Below are positions 1-11,700 of a stretch of DNA of 64,000 bases, piece after piece. This stretch comes from Anaeramoeba flamelloides. Lineage: Eukaryota > Metamonada > Anaeramoebidae. The stretch lies in assembly GCA_027625915.1 (NCBI GenBank), contig JANTQA010000070.1, positions 8,623,001 through 8,687,000 on the forward strand. Direction: 5' to 3'. Made by a program: the position numbers and the translations under genes. Position 1 is the stretch's first letter. Every line of letters starts with the position of its first letter. The notes below the pieces were generated by a model. That model saw nothing but the letters and a program-made list of their open reading frames with translations. It made no database searches and was not told where the DNA came from.

Positions 1-1254
1 GAAGAGGTTACTGAAATTAAAGAATTTACTGTTTGTATCTTGGGTCCAAAGAACTCTGGAAAATCAAAACTAATTGAACGGTTTTTAACTTTTTTATATT
101 CGCCAACTTATGTCCCGACCATCGAATCCAAAGTACAAAAATACTTATTAATCGGAAACGAACAAGTTTTATTAAATATATTGGATGTATCAGGCGATGA
201 TACCTATGGGGAATTTAAAAGTAATTGGATTCAAAAATCAGATGGATTTGTTATTTGCTATTCAGTGGAACAACAAGAAGAATATTATTTTAAGAATTTG
301 GAAGCGATGTACATTGAACCAATATTAAAATTTTTTAATTATAATAAATTAATTATTAATACTGATAATGAGGTGGGTGAGAATGAGAAGGGGGGGAAGG
401 GGAATGAGAAGGGGAATGGGAAGGAGAATGAGAAGGAGGAGGAGAAGGGGAATGAGAAGGAGAAGGAGAAGGAGAAAGAAAAAGAAAAAGAAAATGTGAA
501 TAATCAATTTGATTTAGGTGATATTCCAATTGTGTTATGTTCAACTAAAAATGATAGTTTGGAAAAATCTTTATTGTTAAGCCAAGGTGAAGAATTAGCC
601 AAAAAAATACATTGTCCATTTGTAGACTCTTCCTCAAAATCTAATTTAAATGTAAACTTTTTGTTTAGATATATTGTATCCCTCATGTATGAAAAAATTA
701 AAAACCCAAATTATATAGAAAAAAAATTAATTGAAAGTCAATTAATCTCAAAATCAACATCAACAAGTGAATTTTTCAACAATAATATTGATTTTAATGA
801 AAATTCTAAAAAGGAAGGTGATCTTACCGATGTAGAAACAGAAGATGATATCGGTGACGATGATGAATTAATTAGTTTGAAACAGATTTTAAAGTCTCCT
901 TTCAATATTACCTTTTTTATAAAATTTTTAAAAACTGTAAATGCGGAAGAAAATTTATTATTTTATTTAGCAGTAAATTCCTGGAAAAAAATTTCTGAAA
1001 CAATGACAGATCTTAAAAAAGTTGGTGCAAAAAAAATCTATCACGATTATGTAGGAATTGGAAGTAAACAGGAAATTAATTTAGACCATAGGATCAGAAA
1101 ATTAATTAAAAACGAAATAAACTCAGATAATTTTGGTCCAAATGTTTTTAATAGAGCTCATTTTTCTATTTTAACCTTACTTAGGAATGATTGCTATCCT
1201 AAATTTCTTAATTCTCAATATTACTTAGAAATGTTGACTAATCAAGAAAAATAA
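1..1254 (+). CDS. Ras-like GTPase fused to RGS domain (5' end outside window)
   Basis: The frame is open from the first base, so the gene or at least this exon starts upstream; 417 residues are visible before TAA. Residues about 10-225 form a Ras-family G domain: P-loop GPKNSGKS (15-22), switch I YVPTIES with the conserved Thr40, G3 DVSG (62-65), G4-like STKND (181-185) and G5-like SSK (211-213). A low-complexity Gly/Asn/Lys/Glu insert (about 121-167) splits the domain before G4. Residues about 293-413 are an RGS domain: it has the NAEENLLFYLA helix, the IYHDYV...INLDHRIRKLI segment and a final FLNSQYYLEML helix. In animals RGS domains accelerate GTP hydrolysis by heterotrimeric G-alpha, not by Ras, so the fusion would couple two G-protein systems. 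The G domain is degenerate: positions equivalent to Ras G12, G13, Q61 and N116 read Lys, Asn, Asp and Thr, so hydrolysis and guanine contact may be weak. Family calls are firm; function is inferred. Confidence 0.88.
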   Translation, partial: EEVTEIKEFTVCILGPKNSGKSKLIERFLTFLYSPTYVPTIESKVQKYLLIGNEQVLLNILDVSGDDTYGEFKSNWIQKSDGFVICYSVEQQEEYYFKNLEAMYIEPILKFFNYNKLIINTDNEVGENEKGGKGNEKGNGKENEKEEEKGNEKEKEKEKEKEKENVNNQFDLGDIPIVLCSTKNDSLEKSLLLSQGEELAKKIHCPFVDSSSKSNLNVNFLFRYIVSLMYEKIKNPNYIEKKLIESQLISKSTSTSEFFNNNIDFNENSKKEGDLTDVETEDDIGDDDELISLKQILKSPFNITFFIKFLKTVNAEENLLFYLAVNSWKKISETMTDLKKVGAKKIYHDYVGIGSKQEINLDHRIRKLIKNEINSDNFGPNVFNRAHFSILTLLRNDCYPKFLNSQYYLEMLTNQEK

Positions 1255-4200
1255 TAATATTGGAATTATTTTTTTTTTGTTTTTTGATTAATATTAATCT
1301 TAAATTTTTAATTTGGTTAATTATAGAAATAAATGAAATATTATATTAGATTAGATTTTAAATTTTTTTTATTTTTATTCTTATTTTATCTAAACTATTT
1401 TTCAGTCAAAGGGGCCCAGTTGTTATTGAGAAATTGCATATGTTTAAAAGGTTTGAATGCATTGATAAGGAAAAAATGGATTTTGAAAATATCAAAATTG
1501 AAATCTTTTTTTCACATTTTTGCACATTTTTTCTTCTTTTTTTCTATTTTTTTTTCTATTTTTTTTTGATAGGTAATTGTTTTGCAATTTTTTTTCTTAT
1601 TGCAAGATCTCTAGTCACCTCGTAAAAATGTGTTATTCTTAGGTTACTGAAACTGTGTAAATGATTGTTGAGAAATCATATTGATCTCTATTGGAATTTT
1701 ATTTAATCTTTGATCCTGTTATTTGATTAATAAATGTGAAAAATTTTCACTTCATTTGCCTTTCCTTTTTCAAATAGAGACCACAAATACCAACACACTT
1801 CATTTGGAGACTTGGTTTCTAAAAGTAAAGTCTGGAAAATGAAGTGAAAATTGTTTCCTATTTAAATTCAAGATCAAAATGACATATTATTTTTTATATA
1901 AATGTGGAACAAAGAATTTTTGAGTTTTTCAATTTTTTAAGAAATAATATTGATTGTTAGTGTTTGCTTTCAGACAGGTATCAACTATTTTTTGAAGTGT
2001 TTTATTCTTCTTCTTTCTTATTTATTCTTCAAATAGCTATTTATACAAAAAATGGTATTTGAACTGTTTTTGTTTTCCTTGGAAAGAAAGATAGTGTATT
2101 AACTATTTCCTTTCAGCCCTAAATTACCCTTGTTCCTTTGAAATTATTTTTTTTTTTTTAATTTTGATAAAAACAGGTTCTAAGATATTGAGAAATAATT
2201 TTCTTCGAAAGTATATTTATAATTAAACAGTGTATAGGTAGTCTACTAAACAAATATGTTGAAAAAATAGTTTCTAAATTTAAAAAGTTTTCTTGACTAT
2301 TGTGATTTTATTACTTTTCTATTCAAAATTTTGTCAAAAAAAAAAAAAAATTTTTTTTATTAAAAAATTTTATCTAAACATCAAAAACTCCTTCATTTTA
2401 ATGTTTAAAACACAGTTTATTTTAACTGGAAATTTTTTTATGGTCCTTTGTACTCAAACATTGCCCAATAAACTTGATCAAATAATTTTTTCATTACAAA
2501 AGATATTTTGGCATCAAATAGAAAATTTGTTTTATCTGTTGATTAAATTTCAATGGCAATATCGATATTTGATCTAAATAATTCAAAAATAAAAAAAAAT
2601 ATGAATTAAATTTTAAAAAAAAATAATATTTTTTTTCATATTAAAATTTGGCAGTATTTTCAACAAGTATTTTTTTCAAATTTAAAAAAATTGGCCAATA
2701 GTTAGAGTCAGATTAATATTTGATTTTTTTTTAATTTTTACTATTTTTTAATTTTTGAAAATTTAAAAGTCTAGGTATAAAATAAACTATATTTTTGAAT
2801 AATAGACCATAAATCAAAAATTATTTTCAAATATCTGGATTAATTTGGATTTTTCAGTCCAAATTTTACAAATATATTATTCAAATTTTTACTTATAACA
2901 AAATTCAAAATAAAAATTCTTGGTTTCAAAGATTATTTTATTATCTTGGAATTATATTTAAAAGTTATTTTTTATTTTTATTTTTAAATTCAGGGCTGAT
3001 TACTTAATCTATTAAAAAAAATTTTATTGATTTAATTCCAAATAGTAAATGAAATTATTTTACAATTTTTTTTTGTTTATTTGTTCAAGTATTTCCGATA
3101 TAGTTTAAATCGAAGTTAAAGAAAAGTATTTAGATTAAACTTTTAATTTTGACATAAAGAAATGAATTTCATTTTTAAATTTATTTAATAATTCTTAAAT
3201 TTTTTTATGAAAAGCAAAAAGAAAATTTCTCAATATTCATTTTAATTATTTATTTATTTTATCATAAAATTAACAAAGCTTTTTGATTAGTTGTTTTTAA
3301 TAAATCTAGGTATTAGGTTTTGAATTACTCTTATTGAAATAAAATTTCCTATTTTAAAAATAAAAAAAAAAAAAGAATCTTTCAAGAAAATGTTAAAAAA
3401 ATAATTATTATTTTTTTCCAATATCCAAAAAAAAAAAAAAAAAATACAATAAGGTAACTACTTTATCTTTAAACTATTTTGACTTTTTATTATAATTAAA
3501 ATCTTTATTCAAGATAAATAAGAAAATAAATATATTTTTCATCAATAAAATTTTGAATATTTTAGTTTAAACTTGATGAAATCTCAGATAAATCCAGGGT
3601 ACTAAGGGGAATATATATATGAATATATAAGATATTTCCAAAAAATGGGGAATTTTTAATTAAATTTCATAAAAAAATCTTTTTTACTCGAATTATTTGT
3701 TAATTGGGAATATTAAATTAAGTTTAATTTTAATACATATTGAATAAACGACAGGTCTTTATTTCAAAATATGTTCTATGAAATGTTTCCCTAAAAAATG
3801 AAAAAAAAATAATAGCACTTTTTTTTAAGAAAATAATCTTGTACATATTTTAATTATAAAATGGAAATATGGAAAGGGTACAAATTATTTTTTAAATAAT
3901 CTAATAAAGGGTATGTTTCCAATTCTATGGACAAATTTTTTTAAGAGTAAAAAAGTTATGAAAATGTTTTTTTTTGATTAAAAATAAATTTTTAGACACT
4001 AATTTTTAAACCTAAAAAATCTCCAATATAATCCAGATCAGAAAATATAATATTTTTTTTATGTAATGCAATACTAAGAAACAAATTGAATTATTATTAA
4101 GAATCGATAAATTGTAGTTAACGATTGTGATATTTAAATACTTTTTAGAAAATTGAGTAGAATAAATATATTTTAAAATAAATTTATCGTACTTTTTTTT

Positions 4201-5587
4201 TGGAAATAGTTTATATTTTCGTTTGTTTACAAGAAAAACTAATTATTAAATCTTATAAATAATTCACTGTAAAATTATTCTAAATGTATATAAAAACTAT
4301 TGATAACTTAAAAATAAAAAAATAAAAAATAAAAAAAGTACGATTAATTATTTTTGAAATGAGTATTACCTGTTTTTTTATTACTAAACTTTCTCTAAAA
4401 AAAAAAATTTAACAAGAAGGTTTTTTGATGATAGTTAATACAATTATAAAAGATATTACTAGTCTCAATTTTATATTTTTTTTTTACTTAATTTTCTGAA
4501 AATCTAAAAAAAAAAAAAAAAAAAAGAAAAAAAAACAAAAATTTTTGTAAATGAGAAAAAATAATTTCAATCTTGAAATAATAAATATTATTTGATTAAA
4601 ACCCTCATAAAAAACTTCCAATACCATCATAAATGAAGTCACCATCTTTGAAGATTTATATTTTTTTTCCATCTAGAAAAAATATTATATTAATTTTTCT
4701 TGACAAATTAAAAAAAAAAAAAATCTCTTTGAATTAAAATTAAGCCAAGACAGTTTAAAGTTATATTCATTGATTATAAAAGTAAAATCCGTGGTTTTAT
4801 ACATAAAACATCTCAAGTATAAATTTTATTCGGGATATATCTTGACACAAATCATTTTTACAGTACTATGCAACTAAAAAATTACTACAAGTTTCTTACT
4901 GGTTGAAAAATATTTCAAATAATAACAAATATTATCCTCATTTTGCCTGAATATTTGAAAAAATAATGATTTTTTTGATTTTAACCTCCCCAAAAAATAA
5001 TATTTCCAAAAAAAAATTAATATTGTTTACTATTAAAAGCAAAAAATTGTTGATAAAATAATATTTTATTCAGAATTCTTTTCTTATTATTAAATAAAAA
5101 GTAAAAAAAGAAAAAAAAACATCAAAAGATTAATCAATTATTTAATATTTATTTAATCAGAATAGAATAATATTTAAGAGTATTCTTTTAAAATTAAAAA
5201 TTAAAAAAATAAATAATAATGATTTTCACCATAAACTAGAATTTGAAATTTAAATAAGAATAGAAATTTCGTTTTATTTTCTTTTTTTTTAATTCTACAA
5301 TACTCATTTCATTTAGAATTGCCAGGACACTCAAAGTGTATGGTTACAAAAAAAATAAAGTATTAGTTAAAGAAAATAAAATGAGATCATCGATTTCAAT
5401 TTATTACTTAAAGTTTATTTATAAAAGCAAAAAATGAAAAATATGATGATGTTAAATTCTTTTCACATTTTAGTTCCCAAATAACAGTATAATATATATA
5501 TATATATATGAAATAATTTTACTATATTTAATTAATATTTAATTAAAATTCAAAACGATAGAATAACTTTATTATCAAAAAGTTTAA
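1255..5587. other. AT-rich intergenic region, no gene recognised
   Basis: About 4.3 kb of A/T-dominated sequence with many homopolymer runs and short TA runs (around 5493-5508). Short open frames here are homopolymer-driven and lack family resemblance. One coding-looking stretch follows a TTTTTCAG acceptor-like site at about 1404-1500 (see findings). A dispersed repeat copy lies at about 3690-3900. Confidence 0.6.
3690..3900 (+). repeat. Dispersed repeat family D, copy 1
   Basis: This stretch matches 46430-46640 in the same orientation. Shared blocks include TTTCAAAATATGTT, CTAAAAAATG or CCAAAAAATG followed by an A-run, a CACTTTTTTTT block and TTAATTATAA, ending near GGGTA. The copies are diverged and have small indels. 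No coding frame or terminal repeat is visible, so the element class is unknown. Confidence 0.5.
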
Positions 5588-8500
5588 TTATCTTTTTTTT
5601 AAATTTATTGGAGGTTTATTTTTAAAAACTTTAATCTTTAAAAAGGAACTGACATCTATACTAATGGAATAAAACATATGAATGAAGGCAAATGCCAAGA
5701 TGAATACATAAGCATATAAAAAGGAAATCTCACTAATTAAATTATAACCAATTAGATAATATAGTGGGGGTAACAAAAAGAGAATCCATAATCTCTTAGC
5801 CATGTACCAGTATTTGAAATTTTGGGTTAAATGTGCTAGTAAAACACGGAACTATTTAATAGGTAACATCAAATGTTTTGATTTTTTTTTTTTTTTTGTA
5901 ATTTATTTGTAAAATAAAATAAGTAAAACAATTGGAAAGGTATCAAAAATAAATGAGATGTAGGATATTTACATTAATATTTGCAAACAAAAATCCAACA
6001 ATATTCCACATGATTCTAAGATGTGATTCAAAAATAGATGGATTTAGAATTCTCCATGCAATAACGATTGTTAAAACAACAATGTTTGGAATTGTTGTTA
6101 GGATAACCCACCTTAAGCCATATTTTTTCAGATTTTCACATTTTTTAACTCTGATGAAGTTGCCAATTAATACTGGGAAAATCATGATTAACATTGGGGG
6201 TATGACTAAATCAGAAACCTTTTTGTTTAGAATAAACATGCTAAAGAGATCAGGTTCTATAAATTATTGTGTATACCAAAGTAAAAATTAGAAATTGATA
6301 TTTTTTTTAAAAAAATAAAATTGTTAAATTTAGAAATTATGATGGTTGGAAAAACAACAAATATATATATATATATTTAATGTTAATTATTTTTAAACAA
6401 AAAGAATGTTTAACTTACTTATAACCACACTTAAATTTAAAAGCATAGAAAATAAATTCCCCTCATCTGCGCCATTAATCACTCCTAAATAAAATTTCTC
6501 ACAACAGTATCTATTTTTCGTAAGATTTATAGTATTTTTAAAAAAATTTAACAATCGTCAAAAAAAGAAAAAGAAAAAAAAAAAGAAGAAGAGAAAGTAA
6601 AAAAAGAATAATTACTCTTCCCATGTTGTCATATAAAACCCGCCTAATGTTTCAAGTAAAACAAAATACATAGCCATTGAATTACCCACGCCTAAAGTTG
6701 TTGCAGTATTTTGAATTACAAACTATAAAAATTTTTAGAATTTTTGAGGGGATTAAAATAATTGAGCAAAAAAAAATGCAATATTAACAATAAATATTCT
6801 GTTGAAAAAATTTTGTTTTTTTTTAATTGTAATTCGTGAAAACTAAAAGTTTCGTAATCATTATTTGTTTATTAAATTTTGATGATCTTTATTTGAATTT
6901 GGAATTTTTTGAGTTTAAGGATGGTGTTAACACTTTAAAATAAAAAATTCAGTTTGATCTAAATTTTGAAAAGAAAAAAAAAATATTTCTAATTAAAAAT
7001 CATGTTGAACTTTTTTTCCCAAACGTTTATTATTTGAAAATATTAATTCCCAGAAGAGTCAGAATAAAAAACTTCAATTAAGAACTAGTATTTTGATCCT
7101 GTCTCTTTATATTTAATTAAAGATTAACTATTCCTGAACCTTTTTTTAAGTTCCGTTTTATTATTATTTAGAAATCTATTTTATACTCTTACAAAATTAA
7201 TCGAACAAGACATAGTCAAAATACCCTTTCTTAATTGAAGTTTTTTATTCTGGCTCGTATGGGATATGGCAGAAATATTTTCCGCAAAAAATTTACTATT
7301 TACTGATAAATTCAAAGAAATTTTTTAAAAATTTTTTGCTTCATTTTCCATTTTTTATGGCTTTTAAACTGGCTTTTGAATAGAGCATTTTATTCTTTTG
7401 GTTTAAATACTAATATTTTGCAATTGAAAAATGAAACTTTTTATTTCACATTACCAAAATATTTTTCAAGTTTACAAGTCTAAAGAAAATCCAAAGATCT
7501 TTACAACATCGTTTTGAAATGATATTTTTGATCAATAAATTAAACTTCCTTAGGGAACTCTAAGACAAAATTTTTACTCGGCTAATTTGGTTGTACCAGT
7601 AAAAATAATATTCATTTGGGAACAGGAAATAAAAATTTTCATTTATTAATTGGAAAAAAACAGTAAACAAAACTTTGTAAAAATTCGTTAATCTTCAAAA
7701 TATTATTTGTCAAGAAATGTTTCAAAAGTAGAGCTATGGGATTTACAAGAAAGGAACTTGAACAGAAATATTTAACAATTTTTTTTGAATTTATCAGTAT
7801 TAAAAAAAGTATCAAATTAGAGACATAATTTTTTCGATTGTGTATTCCCTTAAAAACTCAAATGAATTTGCAGTTTGTTCTGTTTACAGAGTAAAAAAAA
7901 AAAAAGAGGAAAGCCTCACTGAATTATTGAGTTGTTCGCTTTTTGTGACATTTTTCAGAAAACTATTCACTCAAATCGAAATTTCAAAAAAAAATATAAA
8001 AAAAAAAAAGCAAATTTGAAATGGAAAAATGACTTACAAGTCCAACAACACAATCAATTCCATGATCAAACAATTGTCCCAGAGGCGATGCGTTGTCTGT
8101 TTTCCGCGCTTGTTTGCCATCACAATTATCACATATATAATAGAAAGCTATTGTTAAGGGGCTAAATATTGTGACATAGCGAGGTAAAGTCTCATCCATA
8201 TTTGGTGACAAATAAGAAAGAATATATCCATAAATACAAATTGGAATAAAGCCTAGAAGTGTGATCTGAAGGAAAAGAGCAAAAAGAAAGAAAAACAATA
8301 AAAATATCATTTAGGAAAAAATTCAAAGTTAGGCAATAAAATTTGAACAAATTGGCAAAAAAATCTGTTTATTTAATAGTACTGTTTTTGTAACTACAGT
8401 AAATAAATTTTGGTGTCCAATTTATTCTTTGAAACAATAAAAGTGTTGGTTTAAAACAAAAAGTAACTTACCAAATTTGGTCTATTTCAGAATCAATCAA

Positions 8501-8764
8501 AAATGAAAAAAAAAAAAAGTTCAATTTAGAGTTTAAATTCTTTGTGGTTTTAATGATTGAGGAATCATAAAATAAGAAAGTTTCTTACGCAATCCAGCTA
8601 GGAATAATATTTTCAACAAGCCAATTGCAAAAAGGACTCACAGCCTTTTTGTAAAAGATAGAATCATTCTTCCCATTGTACTTATTATTTTTGATATGAA
8701 CAAGATCGTTTTGTGTTAAATAGGAAAAAGTGGAACGATTTTTTTCCTTTTTGGTTTTACTCAT
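5588..8764 (-). CDS. Choline/ethanolamine phosphotransferase, 7 exons
   Basis: Rebuilt by me from GT-AG boundaries that keep frame: exons 8764-8589, 8481-8472, 8265-8038, 6722-6616, 6510-6419, 6256-5973 and 5851-5588. They total 1161 nt, or 386 residues plus TAA, the usual length for this family. The enzyme is an integral membrane CDP-alcohol phosphotransferase that moves phosphocholine or phosphoethanolamine from the CDP-alcohol to diacylglycerol, the last Kennedy-pathway step, in ER/Golgi membranes. The whole signature is present at residues 108-133: D108, D111, G112, A115, R116, G125, D129 and D133. Other family marks are VPSWIAPNL-like IIPSWIAPNL (about 53-62, spanning the 10-nt exon), FYLGVINGADEG in exon 5 and several hydrophobic helices. 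Introns are 105-206 nt except intron 3 (1315 nt), which holds an inverted repeat. Choline or ethanolamine preference cannot be read from sequence. Confidence 0.93.
6723..8037 (-). other. Long intron 3 of the phosphotransferase gene
   Basis: This 1315-nt intron begins GTAAGT and ends TTATAG on the minus strand, against 105-206 nt for the other five. It contains the inverted repeat at 7049-7263, which may account for part of its size. No alternative exon with family resemblance was seen. Confidence 0.8.
7049..7263. repeat. Inverted repeat (foldback) inside CEPT intron 3
   Basis: The arm at 7049-7104 pairs with the arm at 7204-7263. They share GAATAAAAAACTTCAATTAA, then GTATTTTGA and TGTCT, with few mismatches over about 56 bp. 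The loop is about 100 bp. No clear target-site duplication was found, so this may be a small foldback element or the core of an older one. Confidence 0.7.
8472..8481 (-). other. 10-nt microexon of the phosphotransferase gene
   Basis: On the minus strand the sequence reads AAATAG, then ACCAAATTTG, then GTAAGT. The ten bases finish an Ala codon begun by exon 1 (GC) and add Pro-Asn-Leu. This restores the family motif SWIAPNLIT exactly across exons 1, 2 and 3. Without it the protein would lose APNL and the frame. Both flanking splice sites are strong. Confidence 0.85.
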
Positions 8765-11700
8765 TTTGGTTAATAAAGAAATTTCGGTTAAGGAGAAAAA
8801 GAAAATAATGAATATTAAGTGTATTACATTTCAAACTTGAGTTTTTTTTGAAAAATCGTCACAAAACTGTGGCAGAGATGTAAAGCAAGTGAAATGTGAA
8901 GTAGATTTTTGAGTTCGAATGCAATAAATCACAATCAAAAAAGACTCTCATTCAAGACACTAACTGAGATTTTAGAGGTAGACTGAGGCAATTTCTGTTG
9001 GACATTTGATCAGAAAAAAAATCCAAGTGTAAAGGATTGGCTTTTTTAAAAAAAAGTAAACTTTTTATTTTCATAAGGCTTAAACGAAGACACTAAATAA
9101 TTACAAGTCCGTGTTTTTCTTTTAAGAGACAAATTGTTGACGATCGATAAAAGTGAATTTTAAAAATTAAATTATCCCTACCTAAATTTGTTGGTTAATT
9201 GGAAAAAATTTTAGCTTTCTTTTTTCTTTCTGCCTTATATTACAAAAAGAGATTTCAAGGGAAATTGAAGTGTAATTTGTGATTTCTCTTTTTTTTTTAT
9301 TATTTTTTACATACCCCCATTTAAACTTCATCACTATTTGTGTGATCCCATTTCGTTTTCATGGACTTGAAATTCCAAAAATTTAAAATGTAAAGGGAAT
9401 ATTTCCTATAATAAACCTTTTTTAATTTTGATGTTGTTCTTTCTTTTTGGATTCTTAGATCCCCAAGTTATGGCCCAAGGTGTAGAATCACAAAGTCGTA
9501 AAAAAATAACGAGGAAATATGATGTTCTGATATGAGTTTTAAATTGGCAAAAATTTCGCTCATTTTTATGTATCTTTTGAATTTATTTTAAGCGAATAAG
9601 TACTTTTATCAATTTTGAGTACCTCCATTTCTGAGAAATTAAATCATAAAGGTCATTTGTTTAACCAAATAAATGGGAGTTTGAAAAAATACAAATTTTG
9701 TGAAGACACCCCACTACAAGTAAAATTTATACACCAAAAATTAAAGTTAGCCAAAACTTTATATTGGATTTCAGTTTATACTTCTTTTATCAATTATTTT
9801 TTCAAAGTTATCATAATTTTATATAATAAAAAAAGGATAGCTATTAAACTCATGAAAATCTGAATATCCCCCTTTTCAAAAATACCGACTTTTGAAAAAA
9901 CACCTATTGTCGGGGTATTTTTTTATTGGAAAAAGTTGAAATGAATTAATTTTTGATTGAACATTAAGATTGAAAAAAGAATAAATGTTAAATCAATTTG
10001 AAGAAAAAAACCGGGAATGTATATAAAAACTCAAACATGGAAAAAAATAAAATGATAAAAAATATTCCAAAAACAGATAAAAAATCAGATTTTTAATTTA
10101 ATTTAGCGATATCTTTTGATTGAAATATTTTATGCTACTCTAAAATTGAAAAATACGATTTTTTTTAAACTATTAAAAAAATAATTGAAAATTATCTCTC
10201 AACTAAGTCAATTAAAAAATTCAAAAATTTTACAATTAAAAATGAAAAAAATATTACTGAAAAATTTCATTTTTTTTCAATTCCTATTAATACCTATTAA
10301 AGTTGTAAACCTTTTTGAAAATTTTTATGGATAATAATATTTATTATATGAGTGTATTTCAAAAATTTAAAATTTAGAGATTTTTTTTTGAAACAATTTT
10401 CCTTGTCTTGTCGTGTATAAAATTGATTGGCATTCCAATTAAAAATGGAAATCAAAAGAATTAAAAAATTTTTTGAAGAAAAAATAAATAAAAAATCATT
10501 TATTGATTGTTTGGATCTTTAACAATTCACACTACTACCCCCCCATTACTCAGTTTTATTTTTGGTTCTTCATGAAATACTTTTGTTTGAAAAATTTTTG
10601 AGAAACAACTTCTTTTCCTGTAATAAGAATCCACAAAAATAAAATTAAATTTTTATTTTCATTTAATTTATTTTATTCAGATTTACTTAAAGGAAATCAT
10701 GATATTTTTTAAATCTCCTCTTCAAAAAAAAAGTATTTTTTGGATGTGATTTTTTTGATTTTCAAACTAGTAATTTTTTATCAAATTGTATAAACAAAGA
10801 TAATTCTCAATTTTACTTTATATTTTTGAATTAAAGCCGTTCCAATAACACATGTTTTCAAACTTGTTTCCATTACAAAAATTTAAAACAAAGTTTTCTT
10901 TTTTTCGGACTTCAGTATTTGATGATAGGAATTGATATACAGTTGTTCCAATACTTCCGTAAAATCTATGATAAATAAAAAAAACTTTTTCTGTCTCATA
11001 TTTGGCTTTTTATGGCAGGGTTTTGTGGGTATGTGATAGCCTATTACAAACCTTAAAATTTTGGAATAGAACAAAAATTTCCCAGAGAGAAAAATATGAG
11101 AATTTGAATTTTTGAATAAACCTTCCTGAATGATAAATAATTTTGAAAAATTAGAGGTTTTTTGTTGAATTTAATTTCTAAGAACTTAAGGGATTGGCGT
11201 CTACCAAGGAGAAGCCTGGTAACAAAGTATGTTGTTATTGGACCGTAACCACATTCGTGCTACATGGTTCAAATGTCTCTAAAAAATCGATTAGTCAAGC
11301 AGTAATATTTGTTGATCTTATCAATGAAAAATGATCCTTATATTTGTAAAAAACTCAAAAATTTCAGAATAAAATCTGCATTTCCTCATAAATTTAAAGG
11401 TTGGATTATCAATATTCAGACTAAAAAGTCACAAAATATCTTTCTTAAATTTGTGGCCAAATGTAGATTAGTTACTAAAAAATTCATTTTTTTTTAAAAA
11501 TTAAATAATTAACAAATAAATTTTTTTGACAAATTATTTCTCAAATCATGCAAATATATTGATACTACAAGTACCTTTATCAAAAGGAAAAAAAACTGAT
11601 CAGTCTTTGTGCTTTTATGTTGATGATTATTGAGTTAATCTTTGAAATTCAAAAATTATAAAAATAGTTACTTTTGGAAGTTATAAATCTAAATTATTAA

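Noticed and set aside
356-686. Minus-strand frames opposite the Ras-RGS gene
   Set aside because: They mirror the Lys/Glu-rich insert and G-domain code of the plus strand; the Ser/Pro/His repeats are the complement of GAG/AAG/GGG runs.
2293-2577. Plus-strand frame of 94 residues
   Set aside because: Driven by A and T runs, no splice context, no family resemblance.
9879-9931. Hairpin followed by T-run, like a bacterial terminator
   Set aside because: The window is eukaryotic, with spliced genes; a short AT-rich hairpin has no such role here.
10883-11074. Reverse transcriptase motif A in FIIDFTEVLEQ
   Set aside because: Only one weak motif, with no catalytic FADD block nearby; not enough to call a LINE remnant.
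11190-11290. Possible tRNA in a less A/T-rich patch with GGTTCAAAT
   Set aside because: No cloverleaf could be folded by hand, and the patch is explained as the inverted arm of the 11186-11940 element.
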